A stretch of 64,000 nt of DNA from Alteromonas sp. C1M14 (GTDB taxonomy: Bacteria > Pseudomonadota > Gammaproteobacteria > Enterobacterales > Alteromonadaceae): the NCBI RefSeq assembly GCF_018860965.1, contig NZ_JAHKQF010000018.1, positions 62,001 through 126,000 on the forward strand, given 5' to 3'. Positions 34,095 to 43,265 of the stretch are shown piece after piece. Below the pieces are notes generated by a model, which ran no database searches, was not told the origin of the DNA, and saw only the letters and a program-made list of their open reading frames with translations. Position 1 is the stretch's first letter; the number at the start of each line of letters is the position of its first letter. The translations under genes and the position numbers were made by a program.

Positions 34095-34304
34095 ATGAAT
34101 AAACGATTTCTTTTGCGACTACAGCTAGTCATTGTCACGGCAATGTTTAGTTCTGTTCTATATGCTCATCCGGGGCATGATCATCATCACTGGACAAGCG
34201 TTATCTTGCATGTGTTGTTTTATGCCTCGTTAACCGCAGCCGCGGCAGCCTGTGGATACGCCGGTTACAAGGCAATACAGCGTAATCGCGCAACCAGAGG
34301 GTAA
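34095..34304 (+). CDS. Small His-rich exported membrane protein, candidate nickel-binding
   Basis: 69 residues. Signal-peptide-like N terminus (about residues 1-24, ending LYA) followed at once by HPGHDHHHW, which would be the mature N terminus and an obvious divalent-metal ligand cluster. One transmembrane helix (about 33-58) and a basic tail follow. Such HxxHDHHH clusters are common at the outer end of nickel and cobalt uptake proteins. It is followed by sodN after 3 bp, so nickel acquisition for the SOD is the simplest reading (inference). Confidence 0.7.
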   Translation: MNKRFLLRLQLVIVTAMFSSVLYAHPGHDHHHWTSVILHVLFYASLTAAAAACGYAGYKAIQRNRATRG

Positions 34305-34307
34305 GTC

Positions 34308-34790
34308 ATGTTGCATCAACTATTAACCAAGCTGGATAACCACGTGGGCTTTGAAAAAGTCAGTGCTCACTGTGATATTCCCTGCAAAATTTATGATCCT
34401 ATTAGTGCTCAGCTTGCCGCTTTAAGTGTGATCCGATTTACGGATCTCATTAACGAGTTATCGGCTGACAATGGTGCACAACTGGTGCGTTTGGTCAGAG
34501 AAAAAGAAATTCATGCGGAAAAAGTAAAGCAGGAAGTGCGCGTAATATGGGGCGACTATTTTAAAGCGCCGCAAATCGAGCAATATCCTGATGTGCATGA
34601 CTTGGTGCACAATATCATGATGGCAGGCTCAGCCTGCAAACAGCATGTGGATAGAGACAAGTCTTTACAGTTACTGGCTTTGGTGAACCAATTTGCCGGT
34701 TACTTTTGGCACTCAAAAGGGGTCCAAACCGTACAGGCAACGTGCCCATATCCACCGGCAGAACAAGTGGTTTACCCTAAACTGTACTGA
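34308..34790 (+). CDS. sodN: Nickel superoxide dismutase precursor
   Basis: 160 residues. After a 20-residue leader, H21-C22-D-I-P-C26-K-I-Y29-D-P matches the Ni-SOD nickel hook (His1, Cys2 and Cys6, with Tyr9 in the channel). Typical four-helix features follow: VREKEIHAEKVKQEVRVIW and FAGYFWHSKG. After removal of the leader the His amino group, Cys2 amide and two thiolates bind nickel; the enzyme dismutates superoxide to O2 and H2O2. Position 7 of the hook is Lys where Streptomyces enzymes have Gly. The gene overlaps sodX by 1 bp. Start supported by GAGGG 6 bp upstream. Confidence 0.93.
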   Translation: MLHQLLTKLDNHVGFEKVSAHCDIPCKIYDPISAQLAALSVIRFTDLINELSADNGAQLVRLVREKEIHAEKVKQEVRVIWGDYFKAPQIEQYPDVHDLVHNIMMAGSACKQHVDRDKSLQLLALVNQFAGYFWHSKGVQTVQATCPYPPAEQVVYPKLY

Positions 34791-35089
34791 TGCTAAGTGT
34801 GATGAAAGTGGCTGGGCGCAGCATGATGCCTGCGCTGCCACCCGGCTCCTTTGTGTTGGTGTTTAGCCCAGGAAAATGGACACTGGATGTGAACGATGTG
34901 GTGGTATTTCGTTGTCCTAACCGTGGCAAATTAGTCAAACGGGTGTTGTCTGTAGAACCCAATAAAGGCTATTTTTTAGGTGGCGATAATATTGCCGAGT
35001 CTATTTCTGCCGCCGAAATTGGCTGGGTTCCCCGTCGTCAGATCATCGGTAAGGTGATTTGGCATAGCGTTAAATCGGCAACGGCCTAA
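34790..35089 (+). CDS. sodX: Nickel-type SOD maturation protease (S26 family)
   Basis: 99 residues, the usual size of SodX. Signal-peptidase-like dyad: S11 in VAGRSMMPALPPG and K50 in KLVKRVLSVE, with GGDN at 64-67 as the third conserved box. It should cleave the sodN precursor before His21 to expose the nickel hook. Its ATG overlaps the sodN stop. No membrane anchor is visible, so processing would be cytoplasmic. Confidence 0.92.
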   Translation: MLSVMKVAGRSMMPALPPGSFVLVFSPGKWTLDVNDVVVFRCPNRGKLVKRVLSVEPNKGYFLGGDNIAESISAAEIGWVPRRQIIGKVIWHSVKSATA

Positions 35090-35233
35090 CGGCTTGAATT
35101 TCTTCGCGCAAGGACGCAATTATTGCTGCTTATATTGGCTAAAAGTTCAAAGGCGGGAATAAAAATCAACCTCTATACTCTTTCTCCATAGCTTAGTGGC
35201 CGCTTTATGGCACCGGCAATACGAGAGAACGAG

Positions 35234-36520
35234 ATGAAAGCACCAATTGCCCAATTACGGTTTATATTGGCCGTGATCGGCACCCTGTTTTGCGACCAAA
35301 TTTTAGCGCAGGATTTAGACACATCCCTAGGGGGGTCTTATCGTTTACGGTATGAGTCATTAAATAACCCTATTTTTCCCACCACAGCTGAAGTCAGAAC
35401 CCAAACCAACCAACGGTTATCATCTCGGTTGTTAGTTAACGGGCGTATAAGCTATGGGCATTGGGAAGGTGTGGCACAACTGCAGGACTCGCGGGCCATG
35501 CTAGATGACAATGACCCCAGTTTAACGTCGAACCAGGTAAACACGTTTGAACCCCTGCAGTTTTATATTCGCTATAGCAATGTGAGCGAGAATATAAGCG
35601 CCATTACAGCCGGGCGTATGACCGTGGATCACGGTAGTCGCCGTTTGCTAGCAAAAGGGATTTATCGCAATACGGCGAATGCCTTTGATGGCATTATGAT
35701 TGATACGCATTGGCATAATTGGAAGGTGCGCGGGTTTTATTTATTACCAGTAAGCCGGCTACCTACCGATGCCGACAGCCTAGATAATAACGACAGAGCC
35801 TTCGATAAAAGTGATCGCCGCCGCCGTTTTTATGGCTTTTATGTTACCTCTCCTAACAACCAATGGGCCATTCAAAACTATTGGTTAAAAGAAGCCGACG
35901 GGCCCAATTTGGCCACCAAAAACCGAGACCTTTACACCCTTTCTGTAAACTATGCCTATACCCCGTTTGCGCAGTGGAAGGGCACGGTGGAGGTTGTCGG
36001 TCAAACCGGTACGGCGAGAGAAACTAAAGCGGCCACCGATACCCTCGATAAAACAGTGCGGGCTTGGATGGTCCACGCCGATATAGGCAAACCTGTGAGT
36101 GATAACACCTTCATGCGGGCAGAGTTGGATCTGGCCAGTGGTGATAACAATGGCGCAGATACAACCATTAACGACTTTGACACCTTATATGGTGTGCGTC
36201 GTTTCGATTTTGGCCCCACCGACGTGTACCAAGCGTTTCCTCGCAGAAACCTGCTAGCAGGGGGAATACGAAGCGTCACCAAGTTAACAGGCGCACACAA
36301 TATTATGGTGGCCTATAAAGCCCTTTGGTATTTAAAAACCACTACGTCAGACGATAAATTTATTGGACACCAACTAGAAGCGCGCTGGCGATATCAAGTG
36401 AATGAACAACTGCAGGTGGCCATGGGGGGCGCATATTTAAATAAAGGCGCGGCGCTTACATCCGGTGATTATCCAGACGATTCCTTATTTGGCTTTACCG
36501 GCTTTAAGGTAACGTTCTAG
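35234..36520 (+). CDS. Alginate-export-family-like outer-membrane beta-barrel
   Basis: 428 residues from ATG 35234, which follows a GAGAACGAG purine stretch and begins a proper signal peptide (MKAPIAQLRFILAVIGTL, cleavage near LAQ); a start nine codons earlier is less likely. The body alternates aromatic and polar residues typical of porin strands (GGSYRLRYESLN, FYIRYSNVSENISAITAGR, GAYLNKGAAL) and ends in F. The pattern fits the AlgE-like alginate export family, whose members in marine bacteria are general or anion-selective channels. It has its own promoter region; partner genes unclear. Confidence 0.75.
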   Translation: MKAPIAQLRFILAVIGTLFCDQILAQDLDTSLGGSYRLRYESLNNPIFPTTAEVRTQTNQRLSSRLLVNGRISYGHWEGVAQLQDSRAMLDDNDPSLTSNQVNTFEPLQFYIRYSNVSENISAITAGRMTVDHGSRRLLAKGIYRNTANAFDGIMIDTHWHNWKVRGFYLLPVSRLPTDADSLDNNDRAFDKSDRRRRFYGFYVTSPNNQWAIQNYWLKEADGPNLATKNRDLYTLSVNYAYTPFAQWKGTVEVVGQTGTARETKAATDTLDKTVRAWMVHADIGKPVSDNTFMRAELDLASGDNNGADTTINDFDTLYGVRRFDFGPTDVYQAFPRRNLLAGGIRSVTKLTGAHNIMVAYKALWYLKTTTSDDKFIGHQLEARWRYQVNEQLQVAMGGAYLNKGAALTSGDYPDDSLFGFTGFKVTF

Positions 36521-36596
36521 TCGCAACTTGGCGCAGGTTTGCGTACACTTCGCTTTCTGCTACTCGGATCCTTATACCAATTTGCATAACTCTATT

Positions 36597-37250
36597 ATGG
36601 CTTTGCGCCTGCAAGAACTGGCCACCTCCACCCGCCCATTTATTACTCGAGGCAGCAAGGTGGTGCGCTGTGAAGGGTGTTTATTACCCCAGCTTAATTG
36701 CATCTGCGCTGTTCGACCCACTCCGTCGGCCAATAGTGCCTTTGTGTTTTTAATGGCCAAAGGGGAGTGTTATAAACCATCAAACACCGGTCGACTGATT
36801 GCCGATGTATGCAAACACAATTTTGCCTTTGTATGGTCTCGTACTGCCCCTCAGCCAGATTTATTAGCGTTGTTAGACAGCCCCCATTATCAGCCCATTG
36901 TTATATTTCCTCACGAGTCGGCACCGGCGCAACGGTGCATTTCTGCGGTGCCAGAAGTGATGGGCAAAACCCCATTATTTATTATGCTAGATGGTACTTG
37001 GCGCGAAGCGGGCAGAATGTTTAGAAAGAGCGCTTACCTACAAGCGTTTCCGGTGTTAGGCATTCAACCTGAACAGTTGTCTAGCTATGCACTTCGAGAA
37101 GCGTCTCATGCTCATCAATTATGTACCGCCGAAGTGGGGGTGGAAATTCTTAAACTTGCTGGCGAACACGCCTGTGCCGCATCGCTACAGCATTATTTTT
37201 TACAATTTAGGCAGCAATATTTAAAGGGTAAACCCCATAGCAAAGCATAA
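36597..37250 (+). CDS. DTW-domain tRNA aminocarboxypropyltransferase
   Basis: 217 residues from ATG 36597; a TTG start 69 bp earlier adds an unlikely extension. A zinc-type cluster C-x2-C-x6-C-x-C (CEGCLLPQLNCIC) is followed by the signature LDGTWREAGRM and SYALREASHAHQLCT. DTW proteins of the YfiP/TapT group transfer the 3-amino-3-carboxypropyl group of S-adenosylmethionine to uridine 47 of tRNA (acp3U). Close paralogues act on other positions, so the exact target is inferred. Confidence 0.87.
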   Translation: MALRLQELATSTRPFITRGSKVVRCEGCLLPQLNCICAVRPTPSANSAFVFLMAKGECYKPSNTGRLIADVCKHNFAFVWSRTAPQPDLLALLDSPHYQPIVIFPHESAPAQRCISAVPEVMGKTPLFIMLDGTWREAGRMFRKSAYLQAFPVLGIQPEQLSSYALREASHAHQLCTAEVGVEILKLAGEHACAASLQHYFLQFRQQYLKGKPHSKA

Positions 37251-37261
37251 AGGAGCTGAAC

Positions 37262-37303
37262 ATGCTTTCTTGTGCTGTGCCCTTTATGGCACACTGGCTT
37301 TAG
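37262..37303 (+). CDS. Possible 13-codon leader peptide
   Basis: AAGGAG lies at a good distance before ATG, opening MLSCAVPFMAHWL and a stop. The frame contains a 6-bp hairpin (TGTGCC-CTTTAT-GGCACA). It ends 21 bp before the next gene. It may be a translated leader affecting that gene, or simply chance; no regulatory codon run is visible. Confidence 0.25.
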   Translation: MLSCAVPFMAHWL

Positions 37304-37324
37304 TTTACTGAGGGAAGTTGTGAT

Positions 37325-38437
37325 ATGACACTAAATCGTCCGTTGTTCAAACATATACGCAATCATAATGCGTTGTTTACTGAGTTGGCCCAATACCGGC
37401 ATCAGGCGGTGGCGGGTTTAGGTATGAAAGACTATCAATTTCACAAAACTCCTAAGTTTGTGGACGAACAGGGGCGCCGATTAACCATCGAACCCGAGCG
37501 CAGTATTGTGTTACCCAGTGTGCATGACTTAGCCGGGGTAAAATCAAAACTTGCCAACGCTATACCGTCGTTAACTATGGTTACCCACAGTGAAATTGGC
37601 TATCGCTATCCTACCGCAGCTTTAGCAGGTCTTGATGCTCCCTTTATAAAGCGTATGCGTTCAGAGTATTTTCATCGGGTAGATGAAGATCGCAGCATTT
37701 GTCGGCCGGTGAATTTATCTTACGGCATCAAAAGTCGGGGTAAGGCTGATAACCGTCAGGAGTACGAAGTATGGATGCCCGACGAAGCACCAGATCAAAA
37801 CCCGCTGCCGTTACTTATTGATCGCTACGGTGAAGACTTACCAAACGATGTGCGGCATTTTGTTGAACAACCCGCCCGAGTGCATGGTTGGATGGGGGTT
37901 AAGCGCGCGGCTTTTGAGGCTTTGTATCAAAACCCGGCCGTATGTGGCGACCTAATTATCTGTGTCGCCTTGAGTGTGGATGCATACAATATTGGTGCAA
38001 AACCGGATCTATCCTTCTCGCCAATGGCCGAAAGCTCAATTGCAGTAAGCAATGCCGAATTAGAATGGGAAATTGAAGGTTATTACGCGCCGCGCCAATG
38101 GCAATTTGATCATGACGATGTGTGGCGAGCCATTAATCATACCTTAGAAGCCATCAATGCGCCCCTAAGAGAGTTTTATGGCGACACTATTGTGCCCCTT
38201 ATCGAAAGTAAAACCGAACGGATCCTTTCGACAATAAAAGCCATGGGTGTTACCACCGAAGAAATTGAAGCGTTGAATTTGCAGCCTTGGGAATTTGTGC
38301 AATCAGAAAGTTTACACAGGGTGAAGTCTCACGATCCTAGCCGCCCAGTAAACCTACTAGGCCGTCTTAACCGGTTGTTTTATCAGCCCGACCGACAATT
38401 GCCATCGCTTAACTGGATGCACGATCTAATTACTTAG
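37325..38437 (+). CDS. Conserved-looking protein of unknown function, 370 residues
   Basis: A well-formed gene with start at 37325 and a strong terminator 10 bp after the stop. No signal peptide or membrane helix. Recognisable features are few: a basic-aromatic N terminus (RPLFKHIRNHNALFTELA), a central ARVHGWMGVKRAAFEALY, and an acidic-aromatic DHDDVWRAINHTLEAINAPL. I do not recognise the family and assign no function. Probably monocistronic, although a short leader frame precedes it. Confidence 0.75.
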   Translation: MTLNRPLFKHIRNHNALFTELAQYRHQAVAGLGMKDYQFHKTPKFVDEQGRRLTIEPERSIVLPSVHDLAGVKSKLANAIPSLTMVTHSEIGYRYPTAALAGLDAPFIKRMRSEYFHRVDEDRSICRPVNLSYGIKSRGKADNRQEYEVWMPDEAPDQNPLPLLIDRYGEDLPNDVRHFVEQPARVHGWMGVKRAAFEALYQNPAVCGDLIICVALSVDAYNIGAKPDLSFSPMAESSIAVSNAELEWEIEGYYAPRQWQFDHDDVWRAINHTLEAINAPLREFYGDTIVPLIESKTERILSTIKAMGVTTEEIEALNLQPWEFVQSESLHRVKSHDPSRPVNLLGRLNRLFYQPDRQLPSLNWMHDLIT

Positions 38438-38446
38438 GGTTGACTA

Positions 38447-38474
38447 CCTAAAGCCGGCTTCACCCGGCTTTAGG
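38447..38474. terminator. Bidirectional terminator between convergent genes
   Basis: CCTAAAGCCGG and CCGGCTTTAGG form a perfect 11-bp stem with loop CTTCAC, between the 370-residue protein gene and kduD. No long T-tract on either side, so efficiency is uncertain. Confidence 0.75.
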
Positions 38475-38508
38475 GTCAAGATATCGATTCGCTATGTAGG
38501 GCAAAAAA

Positions 38509-39264
38509 TTAGCGAGCTAGCCAGCCACCATCTACCGCTAGCACAGTGCCATGCACGTAGTCAGAGGCGGTAGAGGCTAAGAAAACCGCCGCTCCGCTTA
38601 GATCATCAGGGCTTCCCCATCGTCCGGCTGGAATACGGCCCACAATTTCACTGTTACGCTTTTCATCGGCCTGTAATGCGGCGGTGTTGTTGGTGGCGAT
38701 GTAACCTGGGGCAATGGCATTTACGCAAATATTTTTTGTGGCCCACTCGTTCGCCATAAGCTTTGTTAGCCCCGCCACACCGCTTTTGCTGGCGGTGTAT
38801 GACGCCACGCGAATGCCGCCTTGAAATGACAACATAGACGCGATATTGATGATTTTACCTGGGCGAGATTGGGCCACCATACGCTTAGCCACACATTGAC
38901 TAAGAAAAAACAGGCTTTTTAGGTTCACGTCCATTACCGTGTCCCAGTCTTCTTCGGTAAAATCTAAGGCGTCGTTGCGTTTGATGGTGCCCGCATTGTT
39001 TACCAAAATATCCACCGCGCCCAGTTCGGTTTCGGCTTTATCGACAATCTTCTCTACGCCAGCGCAGTTTGATAAATCTGCCTCTACCAGCACACAGCGG
39101 CGGCCCAACGCTTCAATGCGCTGCTGGGTGTCGTTAGCAGGGGTACGGCCTACGGCCACAATGTTTGCGCCAGCCTCAGCAAGCCCAATTGCGATACCCT
39201 GACCAATGCCGGTATTGGCACCGGTAACTAATGCTGTTTTTCCTGACAGATCAAATGCCTTCAT
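38509..39264 (-). CDS. kduD: 2-dehydro-3-deoxy-D-gluconate 5-dehydrogenase (KduD-type SDR)
   Basis: 251 residues. SDR motifs GANTGIGQG at 14-22, NNAGTIKR, catalytic SMLSFQGG and YTASKSG; the sequence KTALVTGANTGIGQG with RNDALDFTEEDWDTVMDVNL and APGYIATNNT recalls KduD closely. It reduces the 2,5-diketo intermediate of unsaturated uronates to 2-keto-3-deoxygluconate. It lies 47 bp downstream of the lyase gene, so lyase and reductase act on one uronide. KduI and KdgK are not in the window. A DEH-reductase role in alginate use is an alternative. Confidence 0.85.
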   Translation of the reverse strand: MKAFDLSGKTALVTGANTGIGQGIAIGLAEAGANIVAVGRTPANDTQQRIEALGRRCVLVEADLSNCAGVEKIVDKAETELGAVDILVNNAGTIKRNDALDFTEEDWDTVMDVNLKSLFFLSQCVAKRMVAQSRPGKIINIASMLSFQGGIRVASYTASKSGVAGLTKLMANEWATKNICVNAIAPGYIATNNTAALQADEKRNSEIVGRIPAGRWGSPDDLSGAAVFLASTASDYVHGTVLAVDGGWLAR

Positions 39265-39311
39265 GGTATTTATTCCCTTTCATATAGCGGCCATACAAAG
39301 ACCGTTGTCGT

Positions 39312-41375
39312 TTAAGGTTGTGTGTACTGCGTGGTTTTTACCACCTTACCTGATTTGTCTTTTACCACAGACAGCCAGGTTGCCTGTATATCTACCCCGT
39401 CGTATTGCAGATACCCGTTTGGTGCATACAAAAACGTTTCTACATGGTCCGTTGAGGTGATTTCTACGCCCTGCCAATCGGGTGCCGTAATTGGCGTAAC
39501 CGAAATGGGTGGCGTAGGGGCCTCGCTATACAGGGTTTTAGGTTGCAGTACGGTGATAAACGCCATCTCTTTTACCGGCGTTGTATTTTCGATAAGTAAG
39601 GTTTTTAAACTGATACGGCGAATATCATCTGGGCGTTGGGGCGTCATTACTTCTTCCACCAAGGTTTCTTCTATGCGCACGTTACGTTTTTGCGGTGCCA
39701 CAGGGTATATGGCCAAAGCGCCGTTACCGTTTTCTACTTCAAAGTGGTCGCTGTTTTCATGGTTGGCAAATTTTTCTGAATGAAGACGCCATGTGTAGGT
39801 ATGCTCAAGGTGGCTGGCCAGTTCATCAAGTACGATAAAATACCCACTTTGACTGTTGATCATATGCCTTGCGTTGCGGGTTAATTGCATTTCTGGGTAG
39901 TACATCTTGCTTGATTCACCCACCGCATAGGTGTAGTCATCTTCATTGTAGAAGGTTTCTATTTGCGCGGTGGCTTCACGAGGCACGTCCTTCCACACAT
40001 TAAAAATGCCCTTACAATTTTGGTCAAATAATTCAGGATCGCTTAAATCTGCGTTATCCCATATTTTTTCACCCACGCAGCCGGTGCCATCCACCGTAAT
40101 CATGTTGTGTATTTCGGCTTTTGAAGTACGGTTGTAGCCTTCGTCAATGGCGAGATAAGTGCCATTATGAATAAGAATAAAGCTGTTAAAATCGACATGA
40201 TAATGAGTCAGGCTACGGGTGTGCCAGTTGTTTTCTTCGTCTACTTGCCAGCTTAATTCCCATTGTTTGTGTCCGCCAGGAGGGCTGCATTTGAACGACA
40301 GGTGGGTGGCATCGGTTTCCCAGCCCGAACGCATCACTACCAAGCCTAAATCAGGGAAGCAGGCCGACAGCGGCAACACGTCTGGCGATATGGGTTTAAC
40401 CTCGGGGCGGTACCAAATCATTTCTAAAAAGGCTTCGGGTAAAATGCCGGGGAAGATTTTGCTTTGGTAAGCTTCTCGAAAGAGGAAGTTTTCTCTTACT
40501 AGTTCGCCTAGCCATTGGGCGTGACCATTGTTGTACTCACTGGCAATTTTATAATAAGCACCAATAGAATGAGAGCTACGCTTGTCGTGCACATCGGCAA
40601 AGTTGACGTTTTCTTCCCAGTTAGGATTAGACTGATACAACCGGTAATAAAAGGTGTTTTTCAAAAAGTCTGTTTCAAAGTGGTTGCTGCCACCGTCTTT
40701 ACGAATAAGGTCAGCGGCCACTAAAAAGAAGTTAATGGCAAAACGCCAATAGCCGGTACCTTCGTAATTTGAGCCATCTTCAGGCATATACTTAAATACG
40801 GTATCAAAATTGGTTTTAATTTCGTCTATCCATACTTGCGCCGGCGGGTAGTCATCGACAATGGCGTAGGCGGTGGTAAGCAAGCCAGCATAGTTTATCC
40901 AATTATGGTTTTGCCAGAAATTGGTAGACCAGCAGTGGCCCAGGTTTTCTTGCCCGTAATCAAATATCTTATTGCCTTGTAAAATCAGCTTATCTAAAAA
41001 TTGTTGCCGTTCATCATCGCTAAGGTGGTCTTTTAGCCAATCGTAAGATAATCCTAAGCCAAACAGTAACCAAGACGCGCTTAAATCTACATCCACTAAA
41101 AAGCCATAACCCCAAACATCGTAACCCACCGCAGTAAAGATCCAGCGTTTGGCTTCTTCAAGGTAGTGGGGCTGCTCGGTAAGCAAATAGGCTAGGCTTA
41201 AATTGGCGCTGGCCATGCCCATATAGGTCACGCTGGTGGCCGGTGGCGTAACCGACAGTGGCTCGTTTTCATACAAGCGGCATTGTTCGATTAGCCGGGT
41301 AAATTGGTTTTTCCGGTAAGTGCCTAGTTCAGCTTTTAAGGTGTCGAGTTGCTCGTTAATAAGCAAATAATTCAT
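39312..41375 (-). CDS. Heparinase II/III-fold oligo-uronide lyase
   Basis: 687 residues from ATG 41375; an upstream in-frame GTG at 41408 is less likely. No signal peptide, so it acts in the cytoplasm on imported oligomers. The N-terminal half is an alpha/alpha toroid with a catalytic-type loop (NFWQNHNWINYAG) and NYEGTGYWRFAINF; the C-terminal half is beta-rich with LTHYHVDFNSFILIHNG and IDEGYN, the heparinase-II-like His/Asp region. Architecture fits exolytic oligoalginate or glycosaminoglycan lyases (PL15/PL17/PL12-like); the PL family and substrate cannot be fixed by eye. Operon with kduD and a sodium symporter. Confidence 0.8.
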   Translation of the reverse strand: MNYLLINEQLDTLKAELGTYRKNQFTRLIEQCRLYENEPLSVTPPATSVTYMGMASANLSLAYLLTEQPHYLEEAKRWIFTAVGYDVWGYGFLVDVDLSASWLLFGLGLSYDWLKDHLSDDERQQFLDKLILQGNKIFDYGQENLGHCWSTNFWQNHNWINYAGLLTTAYAIVDDYPPAQVWIDEIKTNFDTVFKYMPEDGSNYEGTGYWRFAINFFLVAADLIRKDGGSNHFETDFLKNTFYYRLYQSNPNWEENVNFADVHDKRSSHSIGAYYKIASEYNNGHAQWLGELVRENFLFREAYQSKIFPGILPEAFLEMIWYRPEVKPISPDVLPLSACFPDLGLVVMRSGWETDATHLSFKCSPPGGHKQWELSWQVDEENNWHTRSLTHYHVDFNSFILIHNGTYLAIDEGYNRTSKAEIHNMITVDGTGCVGEKIWDNADLSDPELFDQNCKGIFNVWKDVPREATAQIETFYNEDDYTYAVGESSKMYYPEMQLTRNARHMINSQSGYFIVLDELASHLEHTYTWRLHSEKFANHENSDHFEVENGNGALAIYPVAPQKRNVRIEETLVEEVMTPQRPDDIRRISLKTLLIENTTPVKEMAFITVLQPKTLYSEAPTPPISVTPITAPDWQGVEITSTDHVETFLYAPNGYLQYDGVDIQATWLSVVKDKSGKVVKTTQYTQP

Positions 41376-41447
41376 GGTAGCGTTTAACCTTTTGTTAAGT
41401 GTTCTCACGTCGAAAATGGGTGTTTTCGACGTGGTGGCTAAAATGGG

Positions 41448-43265
41448 TTACTTTACGTAAGAACATGATGAAGTATTGTCGGTGACGGGCTTTGCCGCCA
41501 CGGTATTTCTTGAGCCTGCCCAAATCATTAACCCGCTTAGTATGCCAATGACCACCGCGAGTATTAATATGGCCAATCGGCCTGTTCCCGAGTTAGGGAA
41601 AAACAGCATACAACCTACAAAAACAGCAATGGCAATGCCAAACCAGCCCACCACGGTAAGTTGTTTAAGATCGTTCCCTTCACCAATTTCTTGCTCAAAA
41701 TTAATCGGCGTACGAATGGTGGTAAAAAACGCATCAACCCGTTTTCTGTGTTCAGAATGACGAGGCGGAGCAAAGGGGATGGTTAAGAAAAACGGCAAGG
41801 TGCCGGTAAGCAGTACGCCGAAAAACTGATGTTGGAAATTCCACGTAAAGCTATCGCTGAGGGCTTGTGAAAAGCCAAAATTCACCAGCGGAACTTTGAA
41901 AAAGGCAATGGTAGAGTAGATTAGTGCGCACCCAATGGAAAATAACGCCGCCCACCATGGCGTGCGGCGTATAAACAGCCCCCACAATAAGGGAATGGTA
42001 ATGGGCGTAGACAACAAGGTGCCTACGCTGATCATCACTTCAAAAATACCAATGCCTTCTTGGCCGGCAAAATACATGGCCAGTAAAATGATGAACACGC
42101 CCATGACCCAAGTAAGCTGTATGCCGTAGCGCAGTAGCTGTTTTTCACTTTTCGGCTGCCACTTAAAAAAGCGTACTAACTTGGGATAGATATCTTTTAC
42201 TAAAATCGCCACATTGGTATTGAGGCCGGTATCCATAGAGCTCATGGTGGCAGACAAAATAGCCACCACAATTAGCCCCACCAAACCCACAGGAAGTAAG
42301 CGCATACTGGCAACGGCGTAACTGGCTTCAGCGGGCTTACTTATATCAAAGCCGTCTATCATTTCGGGGTATAAAATTCGTGCAGCAATGGGAGGCACAA
42401 ACCAAATAACGCTGCCCAGGGCCATTAAAATGGCACATAACAGGGCGGCTTTTTTGGCTTCTTTGCCATCTTTTACCGAGAAGTAGCGAGGTGCGGCGTT
42501 AATGGAATTAAATACAATGAACTGTTTGACCACCATGGCACTGGCCCAACCCCAGGTGTATGCACCACCAAATAGGGTGGCTGAGTTCACCATTTGATAT
42601 TCTTCGGTTAGCCCTTTTATTTGTATCTGTTCAAACATGGCTGATACGCCGCCGATTTCACTGATACATAGCCAAGCCACAATAACCGTTAGTGGTACCA
42701 GTATTAACCCTTGTAGAAAATCCGTCGCCATTACCGCCCAGCGCCCGCCGGTGGCCGAATACAACAGCACCACCACGCCACAGACAATAATAACGTGATA
42801 AATGTCGTAACCAAAAACCGCAGAACAGAATATACCCAGACCGTACAACGCCATGGCGGAATAAAGTAAACGTACGGGCACTTCGTAAAAGGCGTAGAAA
42901 TCTCGGGTGACGCTACCAAAGCGTTTGGCAATGGCTTCAGGAAAGGTGGTCACACGCATTTGCCGTAGCCACGGCCCCATAAACAGGTAATTGACAAAAA
43001 AGCCAAGCACGTTGCCTAAAAAGATAAAAATAACTGAGAACCCAGATTCGTAGGCAATACCTGCCGCGCCGGTAAAGGTCCATGCACTAAAGGCACTCAT
43101 GAACGCACTGGCACCCACTAGCCACCAGGTGCCTTTACAACCGCCTTTAAAGTAATCATCGGTATTTGACGAAAACTTTTTAAACACCAACCCCACCGTA
43201 ACAATGAGAATGAGATAGCCAAAAATGACTAAATACTCTAAATCAGAGATGGCTATCTGAGACAT
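41448..43265 (-). CDS. Sodium:solute symporter (SSS family)
   Basis: 605 residues from ATG 43265 (a GTG two codons earlier is possible). About thirteen to fourteen hydrophobic segments; SSS hallmarks DDYFKGG, WWLVGASAFMSAFSAWTFTGAAG and the sodium-site helix near ILSATMSSMDTGLNTNVAILV. The long C terminus with two extra segments is common in uronide symporters. It is first in the leftward set with lyase and kduD, so it probably imports the oligo- or mono-uronide they consume. Confidence 0.88.
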   Translation of the reverse strand: MSQIAISDLEYLVIFGYLILIVTVGLVFKKFSSNTDDYFKGGCKGTWWLVGASAFMSAFSAWTFTGAAGIAYESGFSVIFIFLGNVLGFFVNYLFMGPWLRQMRVTTFPEAIAKRFGSVTRDFYAFYEVPVRLLYSAMALYGLGIFCSAVFGYDIYHVIIVCGVVVLLYSATGGRWAVMATDFLQGLILVPLTVIVAWLCISEIGGVSAMFEQIQIKGLTEEYQMVNSATLFGGAYTWGWASAMVVKQFIVFNSINAAPRYFSVKDGKEAKKAALLCAILMALGSVIWFVPPIAARILYPEMIDGFDISKPAEASYAVASMRLLPVGLVGLIVVAILSATMSSMDTGLNTNVAILVKDIYPKLVRFFKWQPKSEKQLLRYGIQLTWVMGVFIILLAMYFAGQEGIGIFEVMISVGTLLSTPITIPLLWGLFIRRTPWWAALFSIGCALIYSTIAFFKVPLVNFGFSQALSDSFTWNFQHQFFGVLLTGTLPFFLTIPFAPPRHSEHRKRVDAFFTTIRTPINFEQEIGEGNDLKQLTVVGWFGIAIAVFVGCMLFFPNSGTGRLAILILAVVIGILSGLMIWAGSRNTVAAKPVTDNTSSCSYVK

